This document shows positions 9,849-19,896 of a DNA stretch of 64,000 nucleotides, one piece after another. The DNA comes from Psychromonas sp. CNPT3 (GTDB taxonomy: Bacteria > Pseudomonadota > Gammaproteobacteria > Enterobacterales > Psychromonadaceae): NCBI RefSeq assembly GCF_000153405.2, contig NC_020802.1, forward strand, positions 205,883-269,882, in the 5' to 3' direction. The notes beneath the pieces were generated by a model. That model saw only the letters and a list, made by a program, of their open reading frames with translations. It did no database searches and was not told the DNA's origin. A program made the position numbers and the translations under genes. Positions within the stretch are counted from its first letter, which is position 1; each line of letters opens with the position of its first letter.

Positions 9849-11382
9849 AGCCTCTATTGTTGCGCCTGATGATGAGGTGGACAATCAAATTGTCACGCCT
9901 TATGGGCAGTTACCTTTTTCTTTTTCAAAGAAACATGAAATTGTGCTTGTGTACAACGCGAAAAATATCGAGCTTTGTCATATTAAAGCGCCCAATGCTG
10001 ACTTGTTGTTAGAGGTGCGCCGCGTTATTGGCGGGGCGTTTAGCTTGCTTCAAGTAGAGAAATCTCACTTTAATGAATTAGTGGCCTCAGCGTATCAATC
10101 GTCATCATCAGATGCACAGCAACTTATGCAAGATATCGGCAGTGATGATCTTTTTGCGCTTGCAGAAGATATGCCCGCAGATGAGGATCTGTTAGAAACA
10201 GAAGATGATGCGCCTATTATTAAGCTCATCAATGCGTTATTAGGTGAAGCAATTAAAGAAGAAGCCTCTGATATTCATATCGAAACGTTTGAAAACTCCC
10301 TTATTATTCGTTTTCGCATAGATGGTATTTTACGTGAAATTTTAAAACCTCAACGTAAACTTGCTGCGTTATTAGTGTCGCGCATTAAAGTCATGGCGAA
10401 ACTTGATATTGCAGAAAAAAGAGTACCACAAGATGGACGTATTTCATTGCGCATTGGTGGGCGCGCTGTCGATGTGCGAGTGTCAACAATGCCGGCCAGC
10501 CATGGTGAGCGTGTAGTGTTACGTATCCTTGATAAAAACGCCATAAAACTCGACCTTGCCACGTTAGGAATGACGCCAGAAAATCATGAATTAATGCGCT
10601 CCTTGATCCATCAACCGCACGGTATTGTACTGGTGACAGGGCCGACGGGATCAGGTAAAAGTACCACGTTATATGCGGCGCTAATGGAAATAGACGCTAA
10701 AGAGCATAATATATTAACTATCGAAGATCCCATTGAATATTCAATTGAGGGCATTGGCCAAACACAGGTTAATAGTAAAGTTGAGATGACTTTTGCACGT
10801 GGTTTGCGCGCTATTTTACGCCAAGATCCCGATGTGGTGATGATTGGTGAGATCCGCGACCTTGAAACCGCGCAAATAGCAGTACAAGCGAGTTTAACGG
10901 GGCATTTGGTGTTTTCTACCTTACATACCAATAGCGCCGTGGGCGCGGTAACACGATTACGTGATATGGGGGTTGAACCTTTCTTACTCTCATCGAGTCT
11001 ACTCGGGGTACTTGCGCAACGTTTGGTGCGCCGTTTATGTACTTATTGTAAAGCGCCACATATCGCCAGTAGTAAAGAAAAACATCTGTTAGGTGTTCCT
11101 AACACTGAAAAAGTGATTATTTATAATGCGAAAGGTTGTGAGCATTGTAATGCAACAGGCTATCGAGGTCGTATGGGGATCCACGAATTATTGATCGTGA
11201 CGGATGTGGTTCGTGAGTTAATGCATACCGGTGCCGGCGAGCAAGCGATTGAAAAAGTGATCCGTCAGTCTACGCCGAGCATTCGCCATGATGGTATGGC
11301 TAAAGTGTATCAAGGCTTAACCACATTAGAAGAAATAGTTCGTGTAACCAGTGAGGATGATTGTGGCAACCTTCCTATATAA
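9835..11382 (+). CDS. gspE: Type II secretion ATPase GspE
   Basis: 515 aa. An N-terminal GspL-binding region is followed by the secretion ATPase core: Walker [10 protein letters not shown] at about residue 268, Asp box ([10 protein letters not shown]), Walker B ([12 protein letters not shown]), His box (STLHTN). A four-cysteine zinc module near residues 401-445 (CTYC and CEHC) is present, as in active GspE enzymes. It powers pseudopilus assembly from the cytoplasmic face. The start overlaps gspD and the 3' end overlaps gspF, indicating translational coupling. Confidence 0.97.
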   Translation: MPSTEASIVAPDDEVDNQIVTPYGQLPFSFSKKHEIVLVYNAKNIELCHIKAPNADLLLEVRRVIGGAFSLLQVEKSHFNELVASAYQSSSSDAQQLMQDIGSDDLFALAEDMPADEDLLETEDDAPIIKLINALLGEAIKEEASDIHIETFENSLIIRFRIDGILREILKPQRKLAALLVSRIKVMAKLDIAEKRVPQDGRISLRIGGRAVDVRVSTMPASHGERVVLRILDKNAIKLDLATLGMTPENHELMRSLIHQPHGIVLVTGPTGSGKSTTLYAALMEIDAKEHNILTIEDPIEYSIEGIGQTQVNSKVEMTFARGLRAILRQDPDVVMIGEIRDLETAQIAVQASLTGHLVFSTLHTNSAVGAVTRLRDMGVEPFLLSSSLLGVLAQRLVRRLCTYCKAPHIASSKEKHLLGVPNTEKVIIYNAKGCEHCNATGYRGRMGIHELLIVTDVVRELMHTGAGEQAIEKVIRQSTPSIRHDGMAKVYQGLTTLEEIVRVTSEDDCGNLPI

Positions 11383-12577
11383 AGCATTAGATGCCAAAGG
11401 TAAATCTGTAAAAGGAACCTTAGAGGCTGATTCAGCGCGTTTGTTAAGGCAAAAATTACGTGCGCAAGGTTATATGCCATTGCACGTTGAGGCGGTGAGT
11501 CAGCAGTCGAGTCAGAGTAGTAAACGCTTATACCGTTGCAAAATTAAAACGGCAGACTTAGCGCTGATAACACGTCAACTTTCGACTTTAGTGGCTGCCT
11601 CTATTCCGATAGAAGAATGCTTACAAGCGGTATTAGAGCAGTGTGAAAAAGAAAATTTAAAAACGATCATTGCATCGGTGCGTAGCTCGATCATTGAAGG
11701 GCACAGTTTAGCTGAGAGTTTAGGCGCCTTTCCCTTTGTTTTTGATCATCTGTTTTGCGCGATGGTGGCGGCGGGCGAGCGTTCTGGTCACCTTGATAAA
11801 GTATTAGATAAGCTTGCCGATTATGCAGAGCAACGCCAAGCAATGAAAAGTACTATCCAGCAAGCGATGATTTATCCCTTAGTATTAACGTTTGTGGCGG
11901 TCGGCGTTATCTCGATATTATTAACATCAGTTGTACCGCAAGTGGTCGGCCAGTTTGAGCACATGGGGGCAGATTTACCGGCAACCACACGATTCTTGAT
12001 AACAATCAGTGATGCACTGCGCGCTTATGGTTTGTATTTGATGGGGGCGCTTTTTATCTGTCTACTGGGCATAAAACAGTACTTAAGAAAAGAAAGTAAC
12101 CAGCTAAAATTTGCTCAACATTTATTACGTATACCGGTGATTGGCAATGTGTCTAAAGGCTTAAATACAGCGCGTTTTGCGCGGACATTAAGCATTTTAA
12201 ATAGCAGCGCTGTGCCGTTGCTTGAGGCGATGGGTATTGCGGGAAATGTGCTCAGTAATGCATTTATACGCTTACGAGTTGCAGAGGCGACAGAGCGTGT
12301 ACGCTCTGGCGTGAGCCTAGGACGGGCACTTACTAATACAAAATTATTTCCACCGATGATGCTACATATGATTGCCAGTGGTGAGCGTAGTGGTGAGTTA
12401 GGGAATATGTTAGCGCGCTCTGCGGATAATCAAGATAAACAATTTGCGGCGCAAGTGACGATTGCTATTGGTTTATTTGAACCTGCATTGATTATTTCAA
12501 TGGCGGGGGTGGTTCTGTTTATTGTGATGGCAATACTCGAACCGATACTACAACTCAATAATTTAGTTTCTGCTTAA
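11363..12577 (+). CDS. gspF: Type II secretion platform protein GspF
   Basis: 404 aa from the GTG at 11363, chosen because family members begin M-A-x-F-x-Y-x-A-L-D and a TGAGGA site sits just upstream; the reading frame is open from 11351. The protein has two homologous cytoplasmic T2SSF domains ([20 protein letters not shown] and [19 protein letters not shown]), each followed by membrane helices. It is the inner-membrane platform protein that contacts GspE and GspL. The first 20 bases overlap gspE. Confidence 0.94.
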   Translation: MATFLYKALDAKGKSVKGTLEADSARLLRQKLRAQGYMPLHVEAVSQQSSQSSKRLYRCKIKTADLALITRQLSTLVAASIPIEECLQAVLEQCEKENLKTIIASVRSSIIEGHSLAESLGAFPFVFDHLFCAMVAAGERSGHLDKVLDKLADYAEQRQAMKSTIQQAMIYPLVLTFVAVGVISILLTSVVPQVVGQFEHMGADLPATTRFLITISDALRAYGLYLMGALFICLLGIKQYLRKESNQLKFAQHLLRIPVIGNVSKGLNTARFARTLSILNSSAVPLLEAMGIAGNVLSNAFIRLRVAEATERVRSGVSLGRALTNTKLFPPMMLHMIASGERSGELGNMLARSADNQDKQFAAQVTIAIGLFEPALIISMAGVVLFIVMAILEPILQLNNLVSA

Positions 12578-12591
12578 TAAAGGAAAATAGT

Positions 12592-13014
12592 GTGCTTAAA
12601 AATAATAAACAAAAAGGTTTTACATTACTTGAGATCATGGTGGTTATTGTGATCTTAGGTGTACTGGCGTCTTTAGTTGTACCCAATTTAATGGGTAACA
12701 AAGATAAAGCAGATCGCCAAAAAGTGGTTTCAGATCTGATCGCATTAGAAAATGCGTTAGACATGTATAAATTAGACAATTCTCGTTACCCGAATACGGA
12801 TCAAGGATTAGAGGCTCTATTGGAAAAACCAACGGCATCGCCTGAGCCACGTAATTATCCTGAAGACGGTTATATTAAGCGTCTTCCTCAAGATCCTTGG
12901 GGCAATGATTATATTTTAAATAGTCCGGGCGAACATGGAAAAATTGATGTTTTATCGGTAGGTCAAGATGCAGAAGAAGATACCGAAGATGATATTGGTA
13001 ACTGGGACCTCTAA
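12592..13014 (+). CDS. gspG: Major pseudopilin GspG
   Basis: 140 aa from a GTG preceded by AAAGGAAA. The leader LKNNKQKG is cut before FTLLEIMVVIVILGVLASLV, with the conserved Glu at +5. The C-terminal half shows the GspG calcium-site region (RLPQDPWGNDYI, then an acidic DAEEDTEDD loop). It is the main building block of the type II pseudopilus and needs prepilin peptidase GspO/PilD, which is not encoded here. Confidence 0.97.
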   Translation: MLKNNKQKGFTLLEIMVVIVILGVLASLVVPNLMGNKDKADRQKVVSDLIALENALDMYKLDNSRYPNTDQGLEALLEKPTASPEPRNYPEDGYIKRLPQDPWGNDYILNSPGEHGKIDVLSVGQDAEEDTEDDIGNWDL

Positions 13015-13035
13015 TGCTCAGGTATCAGGCCTAAC

Positions 13036-13590
13036 ATGCAAGCGCTTAAAGCGAGACAACAAGGTTTCACCTTATTAGAGATAATGTTGGTGGTGTTGAT
13101 CATGGCGATGGTCTCGGTGGTAGTGGTGATGAATTTACCAAAAATCACTGAGCGACAACAAGACTTAGATTGGCAAGCACAGCGTTTTGTTACTTTATTG
13201 TCTTTTGCGCAAGATGAAGCTTTGATGTCGGGTAAAGAGTTAGGGATCATCTTTAAAGATAATGCTTACCAATTTGTTGTTTATGCTTATAAAGAAAAAG
13301 CGTGGCAAGCTTTAGAGCTTAAAAGGATCATTACGGATGTTACTTTGGCTGAGCCGTTGACCTTGCATTATGCATTATTGGGTGCGCTCTGGGAGGAACT
13401 TGATAGTCAAAACGTGAATGTTAAACCCGGAACGCTCGCCCCACAAGTTTATATTATGTCGAGTGGAGAGGTAACGCCCTTTACGTTGCAATTTTTAAAT
13501 ACACAGGACGGCGATAGACCTGCCTCCGCACTGCTTAGTATTAATATGAGTGGTGAAATCACCAAAGAAGATACACATGAGTCGCCATAA
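13036..13590 (+). CDS. gspH: Minor pseudopilin GspH
   Basis: 184 aa. A type III leader (MQALKARQQG) is followed by FTLLEIMLVVLIMAMVSVV. The globular part (QRFVTLLSFAQDEALMSGKELGI is residues about 48-70) matches the GspH/FimT fold. It is one of the minor pseudopilins that cap or attach along the pseudopilus. It starts 21 bp after gspG and its end overlaps gspI by 14 bp. Confidence 0.93.
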   Translation: MQALKARQQGFTLLEIMLVVLIMAMVSVVVVMNLPKITERQQDLDWQAQRFVTLLSFAQDEALMSGKELGIIFKDNAYQFVVYAYKEKAWQALELKRIITDVTLAEPLTLHYALLGALWEELDSQNVNVKPGTLAPQVYIMSSGEVTPFTLQFLNTQDGDRPASALLSINMSGEITKEDTHESP

Positions 13591-13945
13591 AGTTTGCGGT
13601 ATGACGTTACTTGAGGTGATGCTCGCACTGGTTATTCTGGCGACAGCGGGGCTTGCCGTTATGCAAGCGTCTTCTAATGCCCTCAATAACCAAGCGCATT
13701 TAGAAGATAAAAGCATGGCGATGTGGATTGCAAGTAATGGCTTAGTGCAACTGAAATTAGAAAAAATATGGCCGACATCCACGTGGAAAAATAGTGAAGT
13801 GACGTTTGCTGATAAACAATGGTTTGTACGTTATAAAGCGGTTGGTACGGGAGACAGTCAATTTATAGCAGTTGATATGCAAGTGCGTAAAGACGAAAAA
13901 GGGGTGGCTTTGGCGACCTTAAGGACTTACATTGCGAAGCATTAA
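13577..13945 (+). CDS. gspI: Minor pseudopilin GspI
   Basis: 122 aa from the ATG at 13577. The frame is open from a GTG at 13550, but that would lengthen the leader well beyond the family norm. The leader MSRHKVCG precedes MTLLEVMLALVILATAG, the typical GspI start. The body contains the LED..MWIASNGLVQLKLE segment usual for GspI. It forms the pseudopilus tip complex with GspJ and GspK. Overlaps both neighbours by 14 bp. Confidence 0.93.
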   Translation: MSRHKVCGMTLLEVMLALVILATAGLAVMQASSNALNNQAHLEDKSMAMWIASNGLVQLKLEKIWPTSTWKNSEVTFADKQWFVRYKAVGTGDSQFIAVDMQVRKDEKGVALATLRTYIAKH

Positions 13946-14561
13946 GCGTTTAAGGACTAAAACTCTAGGTTTTACACTGATTGAGATGTTGGTGGCTATT
14001 TCTATTTTTGCCTCGTTAAGTCTGGCCGCTTATCAAGTATTACAGGGCGTTATTCGCAGTGCAGATATTAGCAAAAGGCATACTGAGCAGTTAAAAAAAT
14101 TACAGCATACGATGCTTATCATCGAGCAAGATTTTACTCAGATAAGTGCGCGAAAAGTACGAGATGATGCCGACTCTCCATCTAAAGGTCTCATTAAAAG
14201 TGCTAAATATTTGTTTTCATCAGAAGATCAAGGCATTGAGTTTACTCGTTTAGGTTGGTCTAATCCGTTAGGGCGTTTGCCTCGCTCTAATTTGTTACGT
14301 GTGCGCTACCGACTTTATGAGGGGCAGTTGCAACGCCTTTATTTTTTATATCCTGATTTTATAGTGGGCCAAGAGCCTCAAATGCAAGTGTTATTAGAAG
14401 ATATCGAGAGTTTAGAGTTTCGCTTTTGGAATGCAAAGTGGCAGACGCGCTGGCAATCAAAAACAGCGCTTCCAACCGGTATAGAGATCAGCTTTAAAAG
14501 TGAAAAATTTGGCGATATCGTACGTCAATTTTTAATTCCGAGCGTGGTGATCTATAAATGA
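13932..14561 (+). CDS. gspJ: Minor pseudopilin GspJ
   Basis: 209 aa starting at a TTG (13932) placed six bases after an AAGGA site; no ATG or GTG sits upstream of the pseudopilin signature in this frame. Cleavage is expected in LG/FTLIEMLVAISIFASLS. The rest matches GspJ (LPRSNLLRVRYRLYEG, LLEDIESLEFRFW). Tip-complex partner of GspI and GspK. The stop overlaps the gspK start in ATGA. The rare TTG start is a likely way of keeping this tip subunit scarce (inference). Confidence 0.93.
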   Translation: MRSIKRLRTKTLGFTLIEMLVAISIFASLSLAAYQVLQGVIRSADISKRHTEQLKKLQHTMLIIEQDFTQISARKVRDDADSPSKGLIKSAKYLFSSEDQGIEFTRLGWSNPLGRLPRSNLLRVRYRLYEGQLQRLYFLYPDFIVGQEPQMQVLLEDIESLEFRFWNAKWQTRWQSKTALPTGIEISFKSEKFGDIVRQFLIPSVVIYK

Positions 14562-15535
14562 AAAAGAGCGCTTCAAAAGGCATGGCATTGATCATTGTTT
14601 TAATGATTTTAGCGATTATGGTTTTACTTGCGAGCACCATGACAGAACGTTTGACGTTAAGTTTAAAGCGCACTGAGGGAACCATGTTAAGCCAAGGTGG
14701 TTATTGGTACGCGCAGGCGACAGCCGAGCTTGCAAGAATGATACTAGAAGATGATTTTGCAAATAATGAACGTGTCAGTTTAGATCAAAATTGGGCAACG
14801 CCCGATAGCGTCTTCCCACTGGAAAATGGTAATATTAGTGGTACGATTATTGATATGCGTAGCTGTTTTAATATCAATGCTGTCGCGGCACCCGACAATG
14901 AAGAGGTGCGTGCAACCGGGGTCACGCAACTGCAACGTCTGCTTGAAGCATTAGATATCGATGATTACCTTGCCGAAACGATAGCAGACTCAACACGTGA
15001 TTGGATTGATGCCGATAAGGTGAGTTTGGCAGCGCAAGGCGCTGAAGATAGTTTTTATGAAGCGCTGTCTGTACCACATTTGAGCGCTAATGTGGCGATG
15101 ATTGATATTAGTGAATTACGCGCGCTACGTGGGGTGACGAGCAAGGTTTTTTCTAAAATATCACCTTATTTATGCGCCATCCCATCAAAGACGCAACATA
15201 TAAATATCAATACGGTACGTATCGATCAAGCTGAAATATTATATGCTATTTTTCCGGAGCGCTTAAATTTAAGCATTCGCGACTTTGAAAAGTTATTAGA
15301 TGAACGCGATAAAAGTGGTTGGAAGAGTGTGGATGAATTCTTCACTGCTGAGATATTTAAAGGTTTGAATATTCCGAGCGCGATAAAAAGTCAATTGAGT
15401 GTGCAAAGTGAATTTTTTCAACTCAACGGCATCGTACAATTTAGCGAACGTTTAATACGAGTTAAGTTGTTATTTAAAATAGAAAATAAGAAAGCATATA
15501 CGATCCGTTATCAATCATCGGGATTAGGATCATGA
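14558..15535 (+). CDS. gspK: Minor pseudopilin GspK
   Basis: 325 aa. The leader MKKSASKG is followed by MALIIVLMILAIMVLLASTM. Like other GspK proteins it lacks the Glu at +5 (hydrophobic residue there) and is much larger than the other pseudopilins. The body has the family segment DMRSCFNINAV and DWIDAD, and two helix-hairpin-type regions (ININTVRIDQAEILYAIFP). It caps the tip complex. A 75-bp gap separates it from gspL. Confidence 0.95.
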   Translation: MKKSASKGMALIIVLMILAIMVLLASTMTERLTLSLKRTEGTMLSQGGYWYAQATAELARMILEDDFANNERVSLDQNWATPDSVFPLENGNISGTIIDMRSCFNINAVAAPDNEEVRATGVTQLQRLLEALDIDDYLAETIADSTRDWIDADKVSLAAQGAEDSFYEALSVPHLSANVAMIDISELRALRGVTSKVFSKISPYLCAIPSKTQHININTVRIDQAEILYAIFPERLNLSIRDFEKLLDERDKSGWKSVDEFFTAEIFKGLNIPSAIKSQLSVQSEFFQLNGIVQFSERLIRVKLLFKIENKKAYTIRYQSSGLGS

Positions 15536-15610
15536 TGAGATCGTATTTGCATAATATTTATCTGCTCAATAAGGTAATAAAAATTACATGTTGATATTGG
15601 GAGAGCGGGC

Positions 15611-16819
15611 GTGACTGAACGGCTAATTATTCGCTTAGCAAGTGAGCCGACACAAAAAAATCACTGGTTGATTTGGTCGGAAACGGAAAATGAAATCATT
15701 GCTTCAGGCGATGTTGAAAATGCATTGCAACTTAATCTTTTAACTGAGAAAGCGCAAAATCGTGTGCTGACTTGTGTTTTACCGGGTGTTGATATCAATA
15801 TTAAGTCGGTAGCAATTAAAGGGCATTTTAATCGGCAAATACAACAAGCGTTACCTTATATACTTGAAGATGAGCTGGCGATGGACGTTGAGACATTACA
15901 TTTTAATGTTTTTGCTAAGCAGCGAGATTTAATTCATGTGGCATATTGTAGCCACGAAAAAATGAAAATGTGGTGTGATTGGCTTGTGCAGGCACAATTA
16001 AATTGTTTGCAGTTTATCCCCGAAGGCTTGACGTTGCCCGTTGCAGAAGAAGGGCATTGGTCAGTACTTGCTATTGATGATCAATTTATTGTTCGTGAAA
16101 ATAAAGAGATTGCTTGGAGCTGTGATGCCAGCATGTTGAACGTGATGTTAGCGTCGAAAAACGATGCGTCCGCGAGCAAGGAAAATGCCATTGTGATGCA
16201 AAGTTATAGCGATGCTACGTCGAATTATTCTGGAAACTGGCAGGTCATGCCGGCAGTCTTGCCGATGCAATTATTAGCGATGGGTTGTATTAATAATAAA
16301 GTGAACCTACTAAGTGCTGAGTTTAAAGTTAATAAACAAACACACCAAGCGCTTTTACGTTGGCGTTTTCCCTTTGTTTTTATGCTGTTAGGCTTATTGT
16401 TGATGATGCTTAATATGCACATGAAAAGTGTTCAAAATGAGCAACAATTGGCCACCATTAAAGCGCAAGTTGAGCAAGTTTACGTACAAGCATTTCCTTT
16501 GCAGAAAAAACTATCGTATACCCGTATTAAGAAAAGAATGAAGAGCATGTTGAGGCCTATCAATGCAGACATCAACAGTGGCTTTTTGTTAATGCTTAAT
16601 GAGTTAGTGCCTTCCTTTAAAGCTTATCCTCAAATGCGCCCGAGTAGCATTAAGTTTGATGCTAAAAAACAAGAAATGCAGATCTTATTAAGTGCTGATA
16701 ATTTTCAATCGTTTGAGCGTTTTATCAAGTCCTTGCCTAAAAATTATAGTGTACAACAAGGTGCTTTAAACAATAGCCAAGATCGTGTATTTGGTACGCT
16801 AAGAATAAGGAGCAACTAA
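15611..16819 (+). CDS. gspL: Type II secretion inner-membrane protein GspL
   Basis: 402 aa from a GTG after a G/A-rich site (GGGAGAGCGGG). The cytoplasmic actin-like domain (residues about 1-245, for example ALPYILEDELAMDVETLHF) binds GspE. One membrane helix (FPFVFMLLGLLLMML, near residue 260) and a periplasmic ferredoxin-like domain follow. It couples the ATPase to the periplasmic machinery with GspM. It abuts gspM (TAATG). Confidence 0.94.
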   Translation: MTERLIIRLASEPTQKNHWLIWSETENEIIASGDVENALQLNLLTEKAQNRVLTCVLPGVDINIKSVAIKGHFNRQIQQALPYILEDELAMDVETLHFNVFAKQRDLIHVAYCSHEKMKMWCDWLVQAQLNCLQFIPEGLTLPVAEEGHWSVLAIDDQFIVRENKEIAWSCDASMLNVMLASKNDASASKENAIVMQSYSDATSNYSGNWQVMPAVLPMQLLAMGCINNKVNLLSAEFKVNKQTHQALLRWRFPFVFMLLGLLLMMLNMHMKSVQNEQQLATIKAQVEQVYVQAFPLQKKLSYTRIKKRMKSMLRPINADINSGFLLMLNELVPSFKAYPQMRPSSIKFDAKKQEMQILLSADNFQSFERFIKSLPKNYSVQQGALNNSQDRVFGTLRIRSN

Positions 16820-17301
16820 TGCAGGAAAAATGGCGTATTTGGTGGGCAACCAGTAACATTAAAGAGCGAAGATTAGTGGTTGTTATTGTCTTATTTTTAG
16901 CTTTTTCCTTATGTTATTGGGGTGCATGGAAACCATTAAGCACACGTTTAGATAACAGTGAAATCCAATTGTTACGCACTCAAAAAACATTAAGTTGGGT
17001 ACAAGAAAAAGCCTCTCTATTATTAAAATCAGGGCGGGGCAGTCAAGTTGCTCAAGTACCTCAAAGTAGCTTAGTAGAGGTAATAAATCGCAGTGCTAAA
17101 CGATCGGGGATAAGTTTTACACGTATTTTAAATCGTAATGATACCTTAGAGGTTTGGATTGCAGATGTTGAATTTAATAATACGATGGATTGGCTAACGC
17201 TGCTTAAAAATAAATATGGCATTGAGGTTTTAAATGTTGATATTAACCAAGCTTTGAAGCCGGGTTACATTAAAATAAATCGTTTAGTGTTGGGTTATTA
17301 A
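16819..17301 (+). CDS. gspM: Type II secretion inner-membrane protein GspM
   Basis: 160 aa. A short cytoplasmic start with basic residues (NIKERRLVV) leads into one membrane helix (about 20-37) and a periplasmic ferredoxin-like domain. Length and position after gspL are typical. It stabilises GspL and joins the inner-membrane platform. The start codon shares one base with the gspL stop. Confidence 0.92.
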   Translation: MQEKWRIWWATSNIKERRLVVVIVLFLAFSLCYWGAWKPLSTRLDNSEIQLLRTQKTLSWVQEKASLLLKSGRGSQVAQVPQSSLVEVINRSAKRSGISFTRILNRNDTLEVWIADVEFNNTMDWLTLLKNKYGIEVLNVDINQALKPGYIKINRLVLGY

Positions 17302-17303
17302 TA

Positions 17304-18056
17304 ATGAAAATAAAATGTATTGTTTTTTTTGTCGCTGTTTATTTATTGTCCTTAATATGGACATTACCCGCCTCGATGATACAGCCATTTTTAGCACAAA
17401 ATGGTCCTGTAAAAATACAGGCATTTTCGGGAACAATATGGCAGGGCTCCGCGAAAAATATAAGTTATCAAAATAATTATCAATTAAGTAATGTGCAGTG
17501 GTCAGTTAATTGGCGAACTTTATGGACGTTGGCGCTTAGTCTTGATGTGACATTTAATAATGATGCGCCTCGCCTGCAAGGCAAAGGGGAACTTGTCGCA
17601 GATATGAACACGTTACACTTAAATCAGTTTGAGGTTAATCTAAAGGCTGCTGATGTATCATCTTATATCGCATCTCCTATTCCTATTGAAGCGCAAGGTA
17701 AAATACGTTTAATGATCAACACGGTGGCGATAGCATCGCTTAGTTGTCAGCAATTAGACGGCTATTTAGTGTGGAGAAAGGCTGCCTTAAATTCGGTGAT
17801 GGGCAATATTAATTTGGCCAATGTTGAAATAGATTTAAGTTGCGTAAATCAGCGTTTAATTGCAAAAGTACAACAAGTCTCTACGGATTTAAAAACGCAA
17901 CTACAAGCTGAACTACAAAACAATGGCAGTTATCAGCTACGTGGTACCATAAAAGATGGCCCAACGCTCCCTAAAAACATCCAAGAAGGTTTATCGTGGT
18001 TAGGCCCGAAAGGTGCGGATGGGAAAATCGCTTTCTCGTATAATGGGCGTCTGTAA
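17304..18056 (+). CDS. gspN: Type II secretion protein GspN
   Basis: 250 aa with one N-terminal membrane helix (IVFFVAVYLLSLIWTLPAS) and a periplasmic beta-rich region containing the family pattern VKIQAFSGTIWQGSA and NVQWSVNWR. GspN occurs in some T2SS operons only and its exact role is not settled. It starts two bases after gspM and is the last gsp gene of the operon. Confidence 0.92.
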   Translation: MKIKCIVFFVAVYLLSLIWTLPASMIQPFLAQNGPVKIQAFSGTIWQGSAKNISYQNNYQLSNVQWSVNWRTLWTLALSLDVTFNNDAPRLQGKGELVADMNTLHLNQFEVNLKAADVSSYIASPIPIEAQGKIRLMINTVAIASLSCQQLDGYLVWRKAALNSVMGNINLANVEIDLSCVNQRLIAKVQQVSTDLKTQLQAELQNNGSYQLRGTIKDGPTLPKNIQEGLSWLGPKGADGKIAFSYNGRL

Positions 18057-18509
18057 ATGTTTAAATTATTTTTCATATTATTGTGCACTTTAAGTTTATC
18101 TGCATGTTTTGAAAAAAAACAAGACTTAGATCTTATGTATGCCGATGACGCGGTGAGCAGTCTTGATGAAAAGGCAGATAGTGTTGCTTATTTAGGGTTT
18201 CTTTATAAGAGTCAGCGTAGCGCTAAAGTCAGTGCGCAAGGACACTTGATAAGGCGACTACCTGAGCAGTTATCGCCGTATCGGGCGCAATTGTTTTTAG
18301 TACGTTTAACGTCCGGACAAAAGTTAATTATTAAGCACGATATTGAAATGGGTGAGGCATTACCGGATATTAAAAAAGGCGCGTTGTTATTTTTTAAAGG
18401 GCTTTATAAGTGGAACCGTAAAGGCGGCTTTATTATTTTTACAACCCAAAAGAATCGTGAAAATAACTTGTCTGGGTGGTTGAAATACAAGGAAATCACT
18501 TACCAATAA
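18057..18509 (+). CDS. Small DUF3465-like lipoprotein
   Basis: 150 aa. The signal ends in an LSAC lipobox. The body (GHLIRRLPEQLSPYRAQLFL, LTSGQKLIIKHDIEMGE, KKGALLFFKGLYKWN, KGGFIIFTTQ, GWLKY) resembles DUF3465 proteins, small OB-fold-like exported proteins of unknown function. The ATG follows the gspN stop directly, so it is co-transcribed with the secretion genes. A role in secretion is not shown; the linkage may be only positional. Confidence 0.75.
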   Translation: MFKLFFILLCTLSLSACFEKKQDLDLMYADDAVSSLDEKADSVAYLGFLYKSQRSAKVSAQGHLIRRLPEQLSPYRAQLFLVRLTSGQKLIIKHDIEMGEALPDIKKGALLFFKGLYKWNRKGGFIIFTTQKNRENNLSGWLKYKEITYQ

Positions 18510-18538
18510 GCTAGCTTAATTCCATGTATAGATATACA

Positions 18539-18554
18539 CTGTCTATATTAACAG
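18539..18554. promoter_or_regulatory. LexA (SOS) box upstream of lexA
   Basis: CTGT, eight A/T-rich bases (one C), ACAG: a full match to the gammaproteobacterial LexA operator CTGT-N8-ACAG, with half sites at 18539-18542 and 18551-18554. It lies 20 bp before the lexA ATG, as expected for autorepression. I see only one box, whereas E. coli lexA has two. Confidence 0.92.
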
Positions 18555-18573
18555 TTTATGCTTGGAGAGAGTA

Positions 18574-19203
18574 ATGAAAGAATTAACCAAACGTCAAAAC
18601 GAAGTGTTAGATGTGATCAAGGCATGTATTGAAGAAACAGGTATGCCACCAACACGCGTTGAATTGGCTAATTTATTGGGTTTTCGTAGTGCAAATGCAG
18701 CAGAAGAGCATTTAAAAGCATTGGCACGTAAAGGCGCGATTAAAATATTATCGGGTACTTCTCGCGGTATTCGTATTATTGCTGAGCATAAAAGTAATCA
18801 AGTGGTTGTTGATAAAGGTTTACCTCTCGTTGGGCAAGTTGCTGCGGGATCTCCTATTTTAGCGACTGAGCATATAGAAATGCACTATGCGGTTGACCCC
18901 GCTTTATTTCATCCCCGTGCAGATTTTTTATTACGCGTGCAAGGTGAGAGTATGAAAAATATTGGAATTATGGACGGAGACTTACTCGCCGTACATAAAA
19001 CACAAGATGTTAATAATGGGCAAGTAGTCGTTGCACGTATTGAAGATGAAGTGACGGTAAAACGTTTTTATCGTGAAGGTAACGCAGTGCTATTAAAACC
19101 TGAAAATGAGGATTTTAGTACTATCAAAGTAGATTTAGAATATGAATCTTGCGCCATTGAAGGGATTGCTGTGGGCGTTATTCGTACGACAGATTGGATG
19201 TAA
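18574..19203 (+). CDS. lexA: SOS repressor LexA
   Basis: 209 aa from the ATG at 18574 (GGAGAG upstream); E. coli LexA also starts MK-L-T-RQ-EV. The N-terminal winged helix includes MPPTR and [19 protein letters not shown]. The autocleavage site is Ala91-Gly92 (QVAAGSP), and the catalytic dyad is Ser126 (GESM) and Lys163 (TVKRF). It represses DNA-repair genes until RecA filaments trigger self-cleavage. It has its own operator and is separated from the gsp operon by 64 bp. Confidence 0.98.
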   Translation: MKELTKRQNEVLDVIKACIEETGMPPTRVELANLLGFRSANAAEEHLKALARKGAIKILSGTSRGIRIIAEHKSNQVVVDKGLPLVGQVAAGSPILATEHIEMHYAVDPALFHPRADFLLRVQGESMKNIGIMDGDLLAVHKTQDVNNGQVVVARIEDEVTVKRFYREGNAVLLKPENEDFSTIKVDLEYESCAIEGIAVGVIRTTDWM

Positions 19204-19211
19204 ATAGAATA

Positions 19212-19240
19212 GAGAGCAAGACTAAAGTTGTTTTGCTCTC
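19212..19240. terminator. Stem-loop between convergent lexA and GNAT genes
   Basis: GAGAGCAA (19212-19219) pairs with TTGCTCTC (19233-19240) around a 13-base loop; flanking GAATAG and CTATTC can extend the structure. It is placed between converging genes and could end both transcripts. There is no strong U-tract on the plus side. Confidence 0.5.
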
Positions 19241-19261
19241 ATTATCTATTCTCTAATGCCA

Positions 19262-19747
19262 TTATGCATTTAAAGGTTTATTCCAAAAAAGCGTATTACC
19301 TTGCTTGGGATCTATTTGGGGATCGTGATAGCCTTGTTGTTGATAAGCATTTCGCGCTATTTTATTCTCAGAAATCACTTCTAAAGTGATCTTACAATAG
19401 TCGCGTAGACGTGCAAGTTTCTCAATTTCTGCAAACAATAACTTACTGATCCCAAGTCCTCTAAAGTCACGGTGTACAGATACGTCATGTATATTAAATA
19501 AAGGCTTACATGCAAACGTTGAAAACCCTTCAAAAGCGGTTAAGAACCCAGCCGGCTTCCCATCTTTAAATGCCAATAAAATAACGACATCATCGCGTTT
19601 TATTAAGCAATCTATTAAATTATTTTGGCTAAATGTTGATAGGTGTTTGCCTCCGCTGATAGGCTCTCGACTATAATGCTTCATTAAATAAATATAAGCT
19701 TGTGCATGCTCAGTCTTGTTTAAATCGGCAAGTGTGATCATTAGCAT
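19262..19747 (-). CDS. GNAT-family N-acetyltransferase
   Basis: 161 aa. The acetyl-CoA binding motif A is clear (VSVHRDFRGLGISKLLFAEI; Arg/Gln-x-x-Gly-x-Gly/Ala type) near residues 90-109. It is followed by the ITLEVISENKIARNAYQQQGY segment common in GNATs that modify small molecules or protein N-termini. AAGGAAG lies seven to eight bases before the ATG. The substrate cannot be told from sequence. It converges on lexA and is divergent from the PTS permease. Confidence 0.85.
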   Translation of the reverse strand: MLMITLADLNKTEHAQAYIYLMKHYSREPISGGKHLSTFSQNNLIDCLIKRDDVVILLAFKDGKPAGFLTAFEGFSTFACKPLFNIHDVSVHRDFRGLGISKLLFAEIEKLARLRDYCKITLEVISENKIARNAYQQQGYHDPQIDPKQGNTLFWNKPLNA

Positions 19748-19896
19748 TGGCTATCTTCCTTGAGGAGTATAAAAATGAGTGTTTTAGTGAAAAAGTGAGG
19801 AGAACAAAGCGCTTAGTAAGTACATAATACCCTCCACCTCTTAATTAAAACAAATTTTTGATAAAAAAGCATATAATTATTTTACATTTATCAGAA

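Noticed and set aside
19775-19798. Seven-codon frame MSVLVKK with a good GAGGAG site, upstream of the PTS permease
   Set aside because: Far from the permease start (about 220 bp), with no attenuator hairpin or informative codons; probably chance.
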